Assembly (NCBI GenBank): GCA_045546915.1 | Contig: JAZQDU010000027.1 | Location: 186,001-250,000, forward strand | Length of the DNA: 64,000 bases | Direction of reading: 5' to 3' | Source: UMGS172 sp045546915 | Lineage (GTDB): Bacteria > Bacillota > Clostridia > Oscillospirales > Acutalibacteraceae | Part shown: in pieces, positions 34,491 through 43,137 of the stretch | How the letters are laid out: every line of letters starts with the position of its first letter | How positions within the stretch are numbered: the stretch's first letter is position 1 | The notes under the pieces: generated by a model | The model's input: only the letters and a program-made list of their open reading frames with translations | What the model was told of the DNA's origin: nothing | Database searches by the model: none | Translations under genes and position numbers: made by a program

Positions 34491-34924
34491 TATATGTCCT
34501 TTACCATTTGTCCATATTCGAAAGATTTAAAACCTTCTCTTTTATAAAGTTTTATTGCTTTTTCATTTTCAGGTTCAATTTCAAGGCGATATCTCTTTGC
34601 AGGTATGGTTTTAAATAAAACGTCAAAAAACTCTTTTCCAAGCCCTTTACCTCTGAACGATTCCTTGATAAAAAGTTCCTCTATCCAAACTGTAAGCCCG
34701 CCTGCCTCTTGAGAAAAAGTTTTAGCAAGCAAGGCATACCCTGCAACCACACCTTTATCCTCAATTATAAAAGCCTCGGCGTAAGTGTCGCTTTTCATAA
34801 GTTCGGCAAAAGTGATTTCGAAATTTTTTGACGGCACTTTATAAAGCACGGCATCAGAACTGTAAAATTCTGTCACCATATCTAAGTATTCGGATTTATC
34901 AGACTGCTCTATTTTGCGTATCAT
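34490..34924 (-). CDS. GNAT-family N-acetyltransferase
   Basis: A 144-residue acetyl-CoA-dependent transferase. Motif A, FIKESFRGKGLGKEFFDVL (about 91-109), supplies the pyrophosphate-binding R/QxxGxG/A loop, and LEIEPENEKAIKLYKREGF (about 117-135) is the motif B and C-terminal core. The substrate (protein, antibiotic or metabolite) is not decidable. It overlaps the upstream VanZ-like gene by 26 bases and is the last gene of the zapA-U32-lepA operon. Confidence 0.85.
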   Translation of the reverse strand: MIRKIEQSDKSEYLDMVTEFYSSDAVLYKVPSKNFEITFAELMKSDTYAEAFIIEDKGVVAGYALLAKTFSQEAGGLTVWIEELFIKESFRGKGLGKEFFDVLFKTIPAKRYRLEIEPENEKAIKLYKREGFKSFEYGQMVKDI

Positions 34925-35405
34925 TTTTTCTACTCCTAAGTTTCAAAACAATCACTATTATACCTAAAATAGCAATGCCTGTAAACGCACCAAGCGAATC
35001 AACTGCAATATCTTTAATGTCGCAGGCTCTATCCGGCACGAAATACTGATGTATTTCGTCGGTAACAGCATAAAAAACGCTGAACAAAAATGCGTATCCT
35101 GCTTTTAACCAAAATTTTATATTAAACGTCAGCAACGCATTTAAACTTAAAAATCCCAAAGCCGCAAACTCACAAAAATGACCTGCGGTGCGAATAAATC
35201 CCGACATATTGTCAATAACGCCCAACTTTTCGGCTTCGGTCATTTCTGAAAAACCGCTGACCGTCATTTTAGCGATAAAATAAACCACACCGTCGCTTGT
35301 GTCGGTAGATTCTTCGCCCGATTCGGCGCTCATTAAAAAAATCACGACCATACACGCGAGCACCAAAGCAAACGAGATTATTCTTTTAACCAACAATTTA
35401 CTCAT
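34899..35405 (-). CDS. VanZ-like membrane protein
   Basis: A 168-residue membrane protein with about four spans. The family motifs RTAGHFCEFAALGFLSLNAL (about 72-91) and VTDEIHQYFVPDRACDIKDI (about 115-134) are clear. VanZ relatives are linked to low-level glycopeptide resistance in enterococci, and many bacteria carry chromosomal forms with uncertain roles, so a resistance function should not be assumed. It overlaps the end of lepA by eight bases and the acetyltransferase gene by 26. Confidence 0.87.
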   Translation of the reverse strand: MSKLLVKRIISFALVLACMVVIFLMSAESGEESTDTSDGVVYFIAKMTVSGFSEMTEAEKLGVIDNMSGFIRTAGHFCEFAALGFLSLNALLTFNIKFWLKAGYAFLFSVFYAVTDEIHQYFVPDRACDIKDIAVDSLGAFTGIAILGIIVIVLKLRSRKNDTQNRAV

Positions 35406-37203
35406 CGAGTTTTAAAACAGCCATAAACGCCTCTTGCGGCACCTCTACTGAGCCTAATTGACGCATACGCTTTTTACCTTCCTTCTGCTTTTCAAGCAGT
35501 TTTTTCTTTCTTGTTATGTCACCGCCATAGCACTTTGCCAAAACGTCTTTACGCATAGCCTTAACCGTTTCACGAGCAATAACCTTACCGCCAATAGCCA
35601 CCTGAACAGGTATCTCAAAAAGTTGACGGGGAATGTAATCCTTTAACTTTTCGGCTATTCTACGGGCTCGTGCGTATGCGTTATCTGCATGAACGATAAA
35701 CGACAGCGCATCAATAACATCACCTGCAAGTAAAACATCAAGTTTGACAAGTTTAGACTGCTCGTAACCTTTTACCTCATAATCATAACTCGCATAGCCC
35801 TTTGTACGCGATTTTAAAGCATCAAAGAAATCGTAAACAATTTCCCCCATCGGCATTACGTAGTGAATATCAACACGGTCACCTACGTAGTTCATGCCGA
35901 TATATTCTCCTCTGCGCTCTTGACAAAGGCCCATGATAGCACCAACATATTCGCTGGGGCTGTAAATGGTCACATCGGCAACAGGCTCTAAAGAGGTTGC
36001 AATAACAGCAGGGTCAGGATAGTTTGTGGGATTATCCACCGTAAGGGTGGTTCCATCGGTAAGTTCAAACTTATATTCAACACTCGGAGCAGTGGTAACA
36101 AGGTCTAAGTTATACTCTCTTTCAAGACGTTCTTGGATAATTTCCATATGCAATAACCCTAAGAAACCGCAACGGAAACCAAAGCCTAAAGCACCCGAAG
36201 TTTCGGCCTCAAAAAGCAACGACGCATCGTTTAACTGCAACTTTTCAAGTGCCTCACGAAGGTCGGTATAATGTGCTCCATCGGCAGGATAAATACCGCA
36301 GAAAACAACAGGATTAACCTTTCTATAACCTGCCAAAGGCTCTTTTGCGGGATTTTCAGCATCGGTCATGGTATCGCCAACACGGGCATCACCCACATTT
36401 TTAATGGCAGCGGCAATATAACCAACCTCACCTGCAACCAACTCATCACAAGGTACCATGGTATTAGCACGTTTTCTGCCAACCTCAACAATTTGAAATT
36501 CGGCGCCGGTAGCCATCATTTTAATGGTCTGTCCAGGTCTTACCTTGCCCGACATAACGCGAAAATAAACTATAACACCTTTATATGCGTCATAGTAAGA
36601 GTCGAAAATGAGTGCCTTTAAAGGCTCGTTCTTATCGCCTACAGGGGGTGGAACTATTTTTACAATCTGCTCCAAAACCTCGTCAATATTAATATTGTTT
36701 TTAGCCGAAATAAGCGGCGCTTCGCTACCGTCGATACCTATAATATCTTCAATATCGTGACGCACTCTTTCGGGATCGGCAGAGGGTAGGTCAATTTTAT
36801 TAATTACGGGCAAAATTTCAAGCCCGTGGTCAACTGCAAGGTAAGTATTTGCCAATGTTTGAGCCTCGATACCTTGCGACGCATCAACGATTAACACAGC
36901 GCCCTCACAAGCAGCAAGCGACCTCGACACCTCGTAACCAAAGTCAACGTGTCCGGGGGTGTCGATAAGGTTAAACTCATATTCAAGCCCGTCTTTTGCC
37001 TCGTAATAAAGCGTTACTGCATGCGATTTTATAGTGATTCCGCGCTCACGCTCAAGGTCCATACTATCAAGCAGTTGGTCCTCCATATCACGCTCGGCAA
37101 CCGTTTTGGTATGTTCAAGCAAACGGTCTGCAAGCGTTGATTTGCCGTGGTCGATATGTGCCACTATGCAGAAATTTCTGATTCTTTCCTGAGGTATTGC
37201 CAT
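35398..37203 (-). CDS. lepA: Elongation factor 4 (LepA)
   Basis: Ribosome-associated translational GTPase that can back-translocate or affects ribosome assembly. At 601 residues it is full length. The G1 motif HIDHGKSTLADRLL (about 16-29), G3 DTPGHVDFGYEVSRSL (about 81-96) and G4 NKID (about 135-138) are present, as is the LepA-specific C-terminal domain ending VEVPQEAFMAVLKLDE. AACGGAG precedes the ATG. It lies two bases after a small membrane protein gene. hemW, a common lepA neighbour in Clostridia, is not next to it here. Confidence 0.97.
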   Translation of the reverse strand: MAIPQERIRNFCIVAHIDHGKSTLADRLLEHTKTVAERDMEDQLLDSMDLERERGITIKSHAVTLYYEAKDGLEYEFNLIDTPGHVDFGYEVSRSLAACEGAVLIVDASQGIEAQTLANTYLAVDHGLEILPVINKIDLPSADPERVRHDIEDIIGIDGSEAPLISAKNNINIDEVLEQIVKIVPPPVGDKNEPLKALIFDSYYDAYKGVIVYFRVMSGKVRPGQTIKMMATGAEFQIVEVGRKRANTMVPCDELVAGEVGYIAAAIKNVGDARVGDTMTDAENPAKEPLAGYRKVNPVVFCGIYPADGAHYTDLREALEKLQLNDASLLFEAETSGALGFGFRCGFLGLLHMEIIQERLEREYNLDLVTTAPSVEYKFELTDGTTLTVDNPTNYPDPAVIATSLEPVADVTIYSPSEYVGAIMGLCQERRGEYIGMNYVGDRVDIHYVMPMGEIVYDFFDALKSRTKGYASYDYEVKGYEQSKLVKLDVLLAGDVIDALSFIVHADNAYARARRIAEKLKDYIPRQLFEIPVQVAIGGKVIARETVKAMRKDVLAKCYGGDITRKKKLLEKQKEGKKRMRQLGSVEVPQEAFMAVLKLDE

Positions 37204-37205
37204 TT

Positions 37206-37436
37206 TTACTCCGTTCTTTGCTTTTCAGCAATTTGTTGGTTTTCTTTTTGTTCGGTTTGCCCTTCGGCAGGCTCCATAAAAGAAGTCTGCCCTAACGGCG
37301 ACGAATCTTGTTTTACTTTGTATTTCTCTTTTACCTTATCAATTCTCGCGGCGAGTTTTGGCACTAAAACGGTTATAACACCAAGTGCCACCATAAACAC
37401 CGCCCATATAACGATAAATTTAATATATTCTGCCAT
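37206..37436 (-). CDS. Small membrane-anchored protein of unknown function
   Basis: A 76-residue protein with one N-terminal membrane span (about residues 6-28, IKFIVIWAVFMVALGVITVLVP) followed by a basic segment and a Gln/Glu-rich, low-complexity hydrophilic tail. TGGAGTATTAA precedes the ATG. Tight spacing to lepA (2 bases) supports a real gene in the operon. I do not recognise a family. Confidence 0.65.
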   Translation of the reverse strand: MAEYIKFIVIWAVFMVALGVITVLVPKLAARIDKVKEKYKVKQDSSPLGQTSFMEPAEGQTEQKENQQIAEKQRTE

Positions 37437-37467
37437 TTAATACTCCATTTGGTAAATTTACGCCAGG

Positions 37468-39603
37468 TCACTGTACTCCTCGGTAATAAAGTCCCCTTGT
37501 GTATTCACAATCGGGTGACTTTTCAAGTTTTGCTGCACTCAATATTTCGGCACAACGTTCTTTGGTTTCGTCGGTAAAATACAGTATTTCAAAATCTACA
37601 CCCAAATCGCGTTTGCGGTCAAAGTTCCACAAAACCCTTGAATTAAACATTTCTGAAAACTCACCCCGACACATAACCGGAAACTCAATACCTTTGCGGT
37701 CAGTAAGTTTTGTTTTACCCCCACATGCTGCACAACCTGCACCGTTTTTGCCGGGGCAATTTTTGAAAATCATCAACGGCAACCGACCGTAACTTACGGC
37801 ACCTATCGGTAAACTTCCGCCCAAAGATTTAATGCTCTGGGCTGTAAGTTCAAACGATGCCACCACAGCCGAAACGCCCAATTTTTGCAAAGTATTGACC
37901 GAATATGAATTAAAAACATTCATACCTATTCCGGCAACAACCGGCACATTTAACTCGTTTGCTAAGAGAAGCCCTGCGAGATTGCCTACGTTTACCGCTT
38001 TAACACCGTTTGCCACGGCGTCGGTTAGCGCTTGTTTATATTTTTGTGTGGAGTGCATAATTGCTCTCGGTAAATCGGCTATCAATATAACATCAGGCAG
38101 ATTCACCTGTGAAAAATCTGTTTCAACCGGCAAAACCACCGCTTTTACACCTGTTAAACTTTTCGGAATCTGCGAAACATCTTTAAAACATGCAACAATA
38201 TCGCTTCTTTTCGCACTTCGACGACAAATTTCAGGAACGGCCATTTCAACTGACAAAGTTTTCTCAAGTTTAGACCGTTTTTGGTCTAAAAGTTCAACTG
38301 CTTCTCGCCTTAACGAGTTTATATCAGCACCGCTTAAAAACAGTTGCTCGTCGATTTTTGCCTCAAAATCTTTAAGATAATAACAAGTACCACCCAGTTT
38401 TGCAAGCCTTTCGCGGGTACCATCAACCGTTAACGGTACATTTTTAGCATCGATTGCAGTTTGTCCAAAAACCGTCACCGTATGCCCGTCACCGTCGCTT
38501 AAAGTAAGACTTGCCGCTTGACCGCGTTTTAAAACAAAACTGATGTCTAACGCAACGCTCTGTCGGTCGCGCCTATACAACTCATGTGCGGTGTTTATCA
38601 ACTCCAATGACAACCTTTCATCGTTGTCGGTACGCACACCAAACATATCTTTATAATCGGCTGTAAAATAGCCGTCGGTATGACCGCTTCTTGAAAAAAT
38701 GCCCGAAAGCAGTTTCTCTGTATCGTCTGAAACCTCGCTGCCGTCAACCTTTGCTCTCGTTACCGCTACAGCGGCAGCAACATATTCAGGCCGTTTCATT
38801 CTGCCTTCTATTTTAAGTGAGCAAACGCCCATTTCACGCAATTCGTCAATATGCTCTAAAACGCTCATGTCTTTAAGACTCAAATCGTGACCGGTTCCAT
38901 TTTCAACCGAAAACTCAAGTCTGCAAGGCCCTGCACAAAGGCCTCTGTTACCACTTCTGCCGCCGAGTAAGGCGCTTAAATAGCATTGACCCGACAAACA
39001 TATACACAAAGCACCGTGTACGAAAACCTCAACCTCGATGCCTAATTTTTTAGCCTCTTTACAAAACTCTATAAGCGAAGTTTTATCCATTTCACGAGCA
39101 GGAACAACACGGCAAAAACCTAACCTTTTAAGAACAGGTAAAGCCAACGCAGAATGAACCGACATTTGAGTAGAAGCATGAAGCGGCAGCATCGGCAAAT
39201 TTTCATGCAAAAGATTTGCAAGCCCTAAATCCTGCACGATGACTGCGTCTATTCCTGCATTAAAAGCAAACTTGGCCTCATTTAATGCATCCTGCATCTC
39301 TGAGTCGGAAACAAGCGTATTTAAGGTCAAATACGTCTTAACCCCTCTTGTTTTGCAAAACGCTATTGTTTCGGTCATTTCTTCACGCGTGAAGTTGTGA
39401 GCATTACGTCTTGCATTAAAACCCGGTGCGCCGAAATAAACGGCATCAGCACCCGACCTGACAGCGGCTATCACCGACTCAGGACCACCTGCCGGAGCCA
39501 AAACTTCCATGTGCTTATTGCTTTTTGAAAGGCAAATCGCGTCGGAAGAACTGACCGAACCTACTTTAGCCAATGTCCCGACGCTATCACTGTTTGATAT
39601 CAT
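37468..39603 (-). CDS. U32-family peptidase-like protein (RlhA/YdcP type, with DUF3656 region)
   Basis: A 711-residue protein. Residues about 32-330 form the U32 TIM-barrel-like domain (MEVLAPAGGPESVIAAVRSGADAVYFG; GLCAGPCRLEF with the conserved cysteines near residue 226; SLKIEGRMKRPEYVA). A long C-terminal extension matches the DUF3656 type and ends with a second set of cysteines (FKNCPGKNGAGCAACGGKT). Members act in tRNA and rRNA hydroxylation (TrhP, RlhA), so rRNA modification is more likely than proteolysis. The ATG overlaps the zapA stop (ATGA); an internal Met at residue 32 is the alternative start. Confidence 0.85.
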   Translation of the reverse strand: MISNSDSVGTLAKVGSVSSSDAICLSKSNKHMEVLAPAGGPESVIAAVRSGADAVYFGAPGFNARRNAHNFTREEMTETIAFCKTRGVKTYLTLNTLVSDSEMQDALNEAKFAFNAGIDAVIVQDLGLANLLHENLPMLPLHASTQMSVHSALALPVLKRLGFCRVVPAREMDKTSLIEFCKEAKKLGIEVEVFVHGALCICLSGQCYLSALLGGRSGNRGLCAGPCRLEFSVENGTGHDLSLKDMSVLEHIDELREMGVCSLKIEGRMKRPEYVAAAVAVTRAKVDGSEVSDDTEKLLSGIFSRSGHTDGYFTADYKDMFGVRTDNDERLSLELINTAHELYRRDRQSVALDISFVLKRGQAASLTLSDGDGHTVTVFGQTAIDAKNVPLTVDGTRERLAKLGGTCYYLKDFEAKIDEQLFLSGADINSLRREAVELLDQKRSKLEKTLSVEMAVPEICRRSAKRSDIVACFKDVSQIPKSLTGVKAVVLPVETDFSQVNLPDVILIADLPRAIMHSTQKYKQALTDAVANGVKAVNVGNLAGLLLANELNVPVVAGIGMNVFNSYSVNTLQKLGVSAVVASFELTAQSIKSLGGSLPIGAVSYGRLPLMIFKNCPGKNGAGCAACGGKTKLTDRKGIEFPVMCRGEFSEMFNSRVLWNFDRKRDLGVDFEILYFTDETKERCAEILSAAKLEKSPDCEYTRGLYYRGVQ

Positions 39604-39953
39604 AATGCGCTTTTGTCAAGTCTTAACTGACGGTTTTCACGATTAAGTCTTTCGATTTCACGGCGCGCTCCGTCGATTTCAAGCCTTGCACACGCCAATT
39701 CCTCAGCAATATTTTTAAAGTTTGCCTTGATTTCATCACATTCAAGATTAACCTTTTTGGCATTATCGCAATAATCAAGCGCCACCATAACCGCTACCAT
39801 CGTGGTGGAAAGGTAAGGATTTTGCTTTGCCATAGAATCAAGTTTTGCGTTAAGTTCGTCACCTATACGGCGTACATAAGTTTCATCGTCTTCGGAGGCA
39901 ATAATATAATCAATACCTCCAACCGAAATACGGAATTTGTTTGCCATATTCAC
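39600..39953 (-). CDS. zapA: Cell division protein ZapA
   Basis: FtsZ-associated protein that helps bundle and stabilise the Z ring. The 117-residue protein has the ZapA N-terminal domain (FRISVGGIDYIIASEDDETYVRRIGDELNAKLD, about 5-37), the AVMVALDYCDNAKK helix (about 52-65) and a C-terminal coiled coil. GGTGGAG precedes the ATG. It is the first gene of the leftward operon and overlaps the U32 gene by four bases, a common pairing in Clostridia. Confidence 0.92.
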   Translation of the reverse strand: MNMANKFRISVGGIDYIIASEDDETYVRRIGDELNAKLDSMAKQNPYLSTTMVAVMVALDYCDNAKKVNLECDEIKANFKNIAEELACARLEIDGARREIERLNRENRQLRLDKSAL

Positions 39954-40063
39954 TCCACCTTTTAATTACAATTATTCAAATTAATTATACTATACCTTAA
40001 CGAAATAATAAAGATGTTTTTTAAAGTTTTTGAAGTTTTTTTGGCAAACAGCAAACAATCAAC

Positions 40064-40102
40064 AAAAAAGATGTGCAACCGTTATGATTGCACATCTTTT
40101 TT
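40064..40102. terminator. Terminator of thiT
   Basis: AAAAAAGATGTGCAA (40064-40078) pairs with TTGCACATCTTTTTT (40088-40102). The T run on the minus-strand reading ends the thiT transcript. Confidence 0.88.
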
Positions 40103-40103
40103 A

Positions 40104-40763
40104 TTATTGTTGCTTGCCCACAATGACAGGGAATTTACCGACAAAAAACGCGCCGACCGCGGTTATGATTATTTCAGGTATCATATAAAGCCCGTTATAA
40201 AATACCGAATAAATAAGCGCCAAAGAAAAACCTCCGTAGGTCGACAAAACAGTGGCACCAAAATCGCCCGCCATGACATCGGTAAACCACCATGAAGCCC
40301 AAGTGCCGAAAAATACGGCACCCGACAGTATATGAACAACATAACGTGCCGTAAGAGCAACTATTGCTCCTAAGCAAAGTGCAACTGCGGGATTGTTTTT
40401 GTTTCTGAAAAGACCGCCCAAACCCATGCTTGTATATGCCACAATATAATCAAGCAGAACAATTAAAATTGCTTTCCACCACACTTGATAGTTATCTCCC
40501 GGCATAAAAAATGCACTAACGGTCGAAAATCCCAAAAACATTTGGATTATCGAATAAATAAACGCCGATGCAAAGCCCCAAAGCATACCGTATCGATAAC
40601 TCAAAATAATGATTGGGAGCATAGACATTATGGTTATTCCTCCGCCCATAGGCAGAGCAAGCGGTTGTAACACCGATAGTACCGATGCCAACGCTATAAA
40701 AACTGCGCTTAACACAAGACGTTCGGTGTTGACTTTTTTGTTTGGTTTTTTTAAATCTTCCAT
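40104..40763 (-). CDS. thiT: ECF transporter S component for thiamine
   Basis: Membrane thiamine-binding subunit of an ECF transporter. The 219-residue protein has about six spans. The family region SAVFIALASVLSVLQPLALPMGGGITIMSMLPIIILSYRYG (about 18-58) and the tryptophan-rich GTWASWWFTDVM segment (about 148-159) near the thiamine site match ThiT. AGGAGG precedes the ATG. A TPP riboswitch with a terminator in its leader supports thiamine as the substrate. The energising module is not in this window. Confidence 0.93.
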   Translation of the reverse strand: MEDLKKPNKKVNTERLVLSAVFIALASVLSVLQPLALPMGGGITIMSMLPIIILSYRYGMLWGFASAFIYSIIQMFLGFSTVSAFFMPGDNYQVWWKAILIVLLDYIVAYTSMGLGGLFRNKNNPAVALCLGAIVALTARYVVHILSGAVFFGTWASWWFTDVMAGDFGATVLSTYGGFSLALIYSVFYNGLYMIPEIIITAVGAFFVGKFPVIVGKQQ

Positions 40764-40837
40764 TTTACTTTCCTCCTAATTTTTTTGGTCGCAAACAAGC
40801 CTTTCCGGACAGGCTGGTTTACTAAATCTCGCAGAAA

Positions 40838-40875
40838 AGTAAAAATAAAGAACTCCATCGGCGCCGATGGAGTTC
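40838..40875 (-). terminator. Terminator hairpin of the TPP riboswitch
   Basis: GAACTCCATCG (40850-40860) and CGATGGAGTTC (40865-40875) form an 11-bp stem with loop GCGC; on the minus strand TTTATTTTTAC follows. Expected to form when TPP is bound. Confidence 0.82.
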
Positions 40876-40894
40876 TGAATTTTCTTTTAGAAAA

Positions 40895-40982
40895 AATTCC
40901 TACGTCGGCATTATCCGCATCAGGTCAACGGTCAGAACGAAACACGTTCTATCTCAGCCGGATTAATTTCCAGCACCCTTTT
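40895..40982 (-). promoter_or_regulatory. TPP riboswitch (THI element)
   Basis: Minus strand reads GGGTGCTGG, then CCGGCTGAGATAGAAC, then GACCTGATGCGGATAATGCC and GACGTAGGAA. These are the conserved blocks of the thiamine pyrophosphate aptamer in order (CUGAGA and CCUGAUnnGGAUAAUGCC). It controls thiT by transcription termination. Confidence 0.95.
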
Positions 40983-41013
40983 CTGTTCAATTTGAGGTTA
41001 TTATAACATATTT

Positions 41014-41538
41014 TTACTGTTTGTCAATATACAATTTATCACTTTGCCAAGTGTAAGGATTCTTTATGATGTAATCCCGATATTTTTTAAAATCCCGTTC
41101 ATCCCGAATAATATGATCATGAAACGACCGTTGCCAAACATTTTCATCAGGTTTGATTTTATGTATTTCTTTCGATACATTCATCTTTAAATACCCGACA
41201 ATTTTAGAAATTAACGACCTGTTTTGTAGGGGCGATTCATGAATCGCCCGTAATGTGTTTTGGCTTTCGATTGAAATTATCAAATGAATATGATTGGGCA
41301 TGATGACATAATTATCAAGAATTATTTGGAATCTATCTTCAAGTTGTTTTATTACATTGTCGACAATTTTGCCGTATGGTTTTAATTTCACTTCGGGCGA
41401 TTCATGAATCGCCCCTACAATGTCCGAGAAAATGCTTTTTCTATTGAATGAACATATTGTGATAAAATATTTGCCATTTTGGCTGTAATCATATTCTTTA
41501 AGCCTACAATGTTTTCTTACAGGTAATTCGGCAAGCAT
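41014..41538 (-). CDS. REP-associated tyrosine transposase (IS200-like Y1, RAYT)
   Basis: A 174-residue HUH single-strand transposase/nuclease. The metal-binding HUH motif is VIMPNHIHLII (about 78-88), and the catalytic Tyr is likely in ERDFKKYRDYIIKNP (about 147-161). The opening LKEYDYSQNGKYFITICSFNRK is typical of the family. Remarkably, the peptide AIHESP appears twice (about residues 43-48 and 98-103). Both are encoded by the palindrome GGCGATTCATGAATCGCC, in opposite orientations and still in frame. The gene sits between rsmI (2 bases) and the TPP riboswitch, apparently inserted there. Whether it is active is unknown; the motifs are intact. Confidence 0.88.
   Translation of the reverse strand: MLAELPVRKHCRLKEYDYSQNGKYFITICSFNRKSIFSDIVGAIHESPEVKLKPYGKIVDNVIKQLEDRFQIILDNYVIMPNHIHLIISIESQNTLRAIHESPLQNRSLISKIVGYLKMNVSKEIHKIKPDENVWQRSFHDHIIRDERDFKKYRDYIIKNPYTWQSDKLYIDKQ
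41226..41249 (+). repeat. GTAGGG-type palindrome inside the transposase gene, copy 1
   Basis: GTAGG then the perfect palindrome GGCGATTCATGAATCGCC, on the plus strand (antisense to the gene). On the coding strand it supplies RAIHESP in frame. Confidence 0.9.
41395..41418 (-). repeat. GTAGGG-type palindrome inside the transposase gene, copy 2
   Basis: Same 24-base element as 41226-41249 but on the opposite strand, 145 bases away. On the coding strand it supplies VGAIHESP in frame. The inverted pair has the arrangement of a REPIN. Confidence 0.9.
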
Positions 41539-41540
41539 TA

Positions 41541-42374
41541 TTATTCCTCGTTTATAATTGCGCGGTAGATTTCGTTTTTGCGAAGACCTGTCAAAGCCGC
41601 TGCTTCCTTTGCTGCCGACGAGGGTGACATTCCGTTATTTATCAGTTCCTTTGCCGTTAAAATAGCCTTTTCCAAGGTCATTTCTTCGGCGCCCTCATTC
41701 CTTTCGTAGCCCTTTACAATAAGCACAAACTCGCCTTTGGGCGCTTCTTGCGAATACTTTTCCACTGCCTTTAAAAGGGTTGTGCGTTCACAACTTTCGT
41801 GCAGTTTTGTAAGTTCTTTAACAAGTGCAATCTCACGGTCACCAAAATATGTTAGCATATCTTTTAAGGTTGCCAACAACTTGTGCGGTGCCTCGTAAAA
41901 AATCATTGTTCTGCTTTCTTGTTTTACGGCTTCTAAATGCTCAAATCTACTTTGTTTTGTAACCGACAAAAAACCTTCGAAACAAAACCTGCCCGACGGG
42001 AACCCTGATATTGCGAGCGCCGTTATAAGCGCCGACGGACCGGGAACCGACTCAACCTCGATATCCCTTTCTCTGCAATGCCTTACCAAATCTTCACCGG
42101 GGTCGGATATAGCCGGCATGCCAGCATCGGTAACAACAGCACATGTTTCACCGTTTATTATGCGGTCGGCAATCCACTCGTTTCTTGATTGCTTGTTATG
42201 TTCGTGATAACTTACCATGGGTGTTTTAACACCGAAATGATTAAGCAATTTTATGGTAACGCGGGTGTCTTCTGCGGCGATAAAATCAACCGAACCCAAC
42301 ACCTCAACTGCCCTTGGCGACATATCACCCAAGTTCCCAATAGGAGTACCCACAACATATAATTTTCCTGCCAT
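41541..42374 (-). CDS. rsmI: 16S rRNA (cytidine(1402)-2'-O)-methyltransferase
   Basis: SAM-dependent 2'-O-methylation of C1402 in the ribosomal P site. The start at 42374 (MAGKLYVVGTPIGNLGDM) follows GGAGGGAG; the longer frame has no basis. The 277-residue protein has the TP-methylase motifs GTPIGNLGD (about 9-17), AAEDTRVT (about 33-40), CAVVTDAGMPAISDPGE (about 81-97) and SGFPSGRFCFEGFL (about 127-140), plus the C-terminal helical domain. It is 13 bases downstream of the TrmN6-like gene, as often seen. Confidence 0.95.
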   Translation of the reverse strand: MAGKLYVVGTPIGNLGDMSPRAVEVLGSVDFIAAEDTRVTIKLLNHFGVKTPMVSYHEHNKQSRNEWIADRIINGETCAVVTDAGMPAISDPGEDLVRHCRERDIEVESVPGPSALITALAISGFPSGRFCFEGFLSVTKQSRFEHLEAVKQESRTMIFYEAPHKLLATLKDMLTYFGDREIALVKELTKLHESCERTTLLKAVEKYSQEAPKGEFVLIVKGYERNEGAEEMTLEKAILTAKELINNGMSPSSAAKEAAALTGLRKNEIYRAIINEE

Positions 42375-42387
42375 ATATACTCCCTCC

Positions 42388-43137
42388 TCAAATCTTTCTT
42401 CCGTGACCTTCCTTGTAATCGCCGTAAATTTCAATCATTTCATCGGTCAAAACGCCGTCTTTTTCAACATAAAGCGGCGGCAAAATAGTCATACCGTTAT
42501 TGCCACCCAAACGACCTTCAACGAGCACAAGCCACGGCTCTTTGCCCTCTTTTTGAATGACCTCACGCATAAATTTAGGCTCGATTTTATTCTGACGCAT
42601 AAAACAAATTATGTCAGTAAGTCTTTCGGGTCGGTGGCAAATGCAAAGTCGACCGCCGAATTTCAGCAAATAAGCCGCTGCCACAATAACGTCATTTAAA
42701 GTACAGCAAACCTCATGGCGAGCAATTCTTTCGGCTTCCGTCAAGTTTTTACTGCCTGCTCCGTCTGCTTTATAGGGCGGATTACAAGTCACAAGGTCAA
42801 ACTCGCCCGATGGCAAATACTCTTTAATGTTTTTAAGGTCGGCGTTTATAACCTGCATTCTGTCGCCTAAATTATTAAGTTCTATATTGCTTTTGGCAAC
42901 CTTAGCTGCAGGTGTTTGAATTTCAACACCCACAGAACGCAAGGCTTCGGTGTTTTTGAGCATAAGCAACGGTATTATTCCACAACCCGTACCCAAATCA
43001 CAATGTTTTGTGACCTTTAATCGGCAACCAAAATCAGCAAGTAAAACAGCATCGGTTCCAAACGTATGGTCAGCACTAACATTTATTGAAAACTTGCCCA
43101 ACGGTTCGGTTTTTATATCGTTCACTGTCTGCTCCAT
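42388..43137 (-). CDS. TrmN6-like tRNA1(Val) adenine-N6 methyltransferase
   Basis: A 249-residue class I SAM methyltransferase. Motif I is DLGTGCGIIPLLML (about 43-56), and the catalytic NPPY lies in LVTCNPPYKADGAG (about 115-128). The layout matches the YfiC/TrmN6 family, which methylates A37 of tRNA1(Val), although relatives may use other targets. It overlaps the end of cysS by 16 bases and precedes rsmI, a conserved pairing in Bacillota. Confidence 0.85.
   Translation of the reverse strand: MEQTVNDIKTEPLGKFSINVSADHTFGTDAVLLADFGCRLKVTKHCDLGTGCGIIPLLMLKNTEALRSVGVEIQTPAAKVAKSNIELNNLGDRMQVINADLKNIKEYLPSGEFDLVTCNPPYKADGAGSKNLTEAERIARHEVCCTLNDVIVAAAYLLKFGGRLCICHRPERLTDIICFMRQNKIEPKFMREVIQKEGKEPWLVLVEGRLGGNNGMTILPPLYVEKDGVLTDEMIEIYGDYKEGHGRKI

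Noticed and set aside
34899..35405. Glycopeptide resistance gene (VanZ)
   Set aside because: VanZ-like proteins are common chromosomal genes; no vanHAX or VanR/S genes are nearby, so resistance is not supported.
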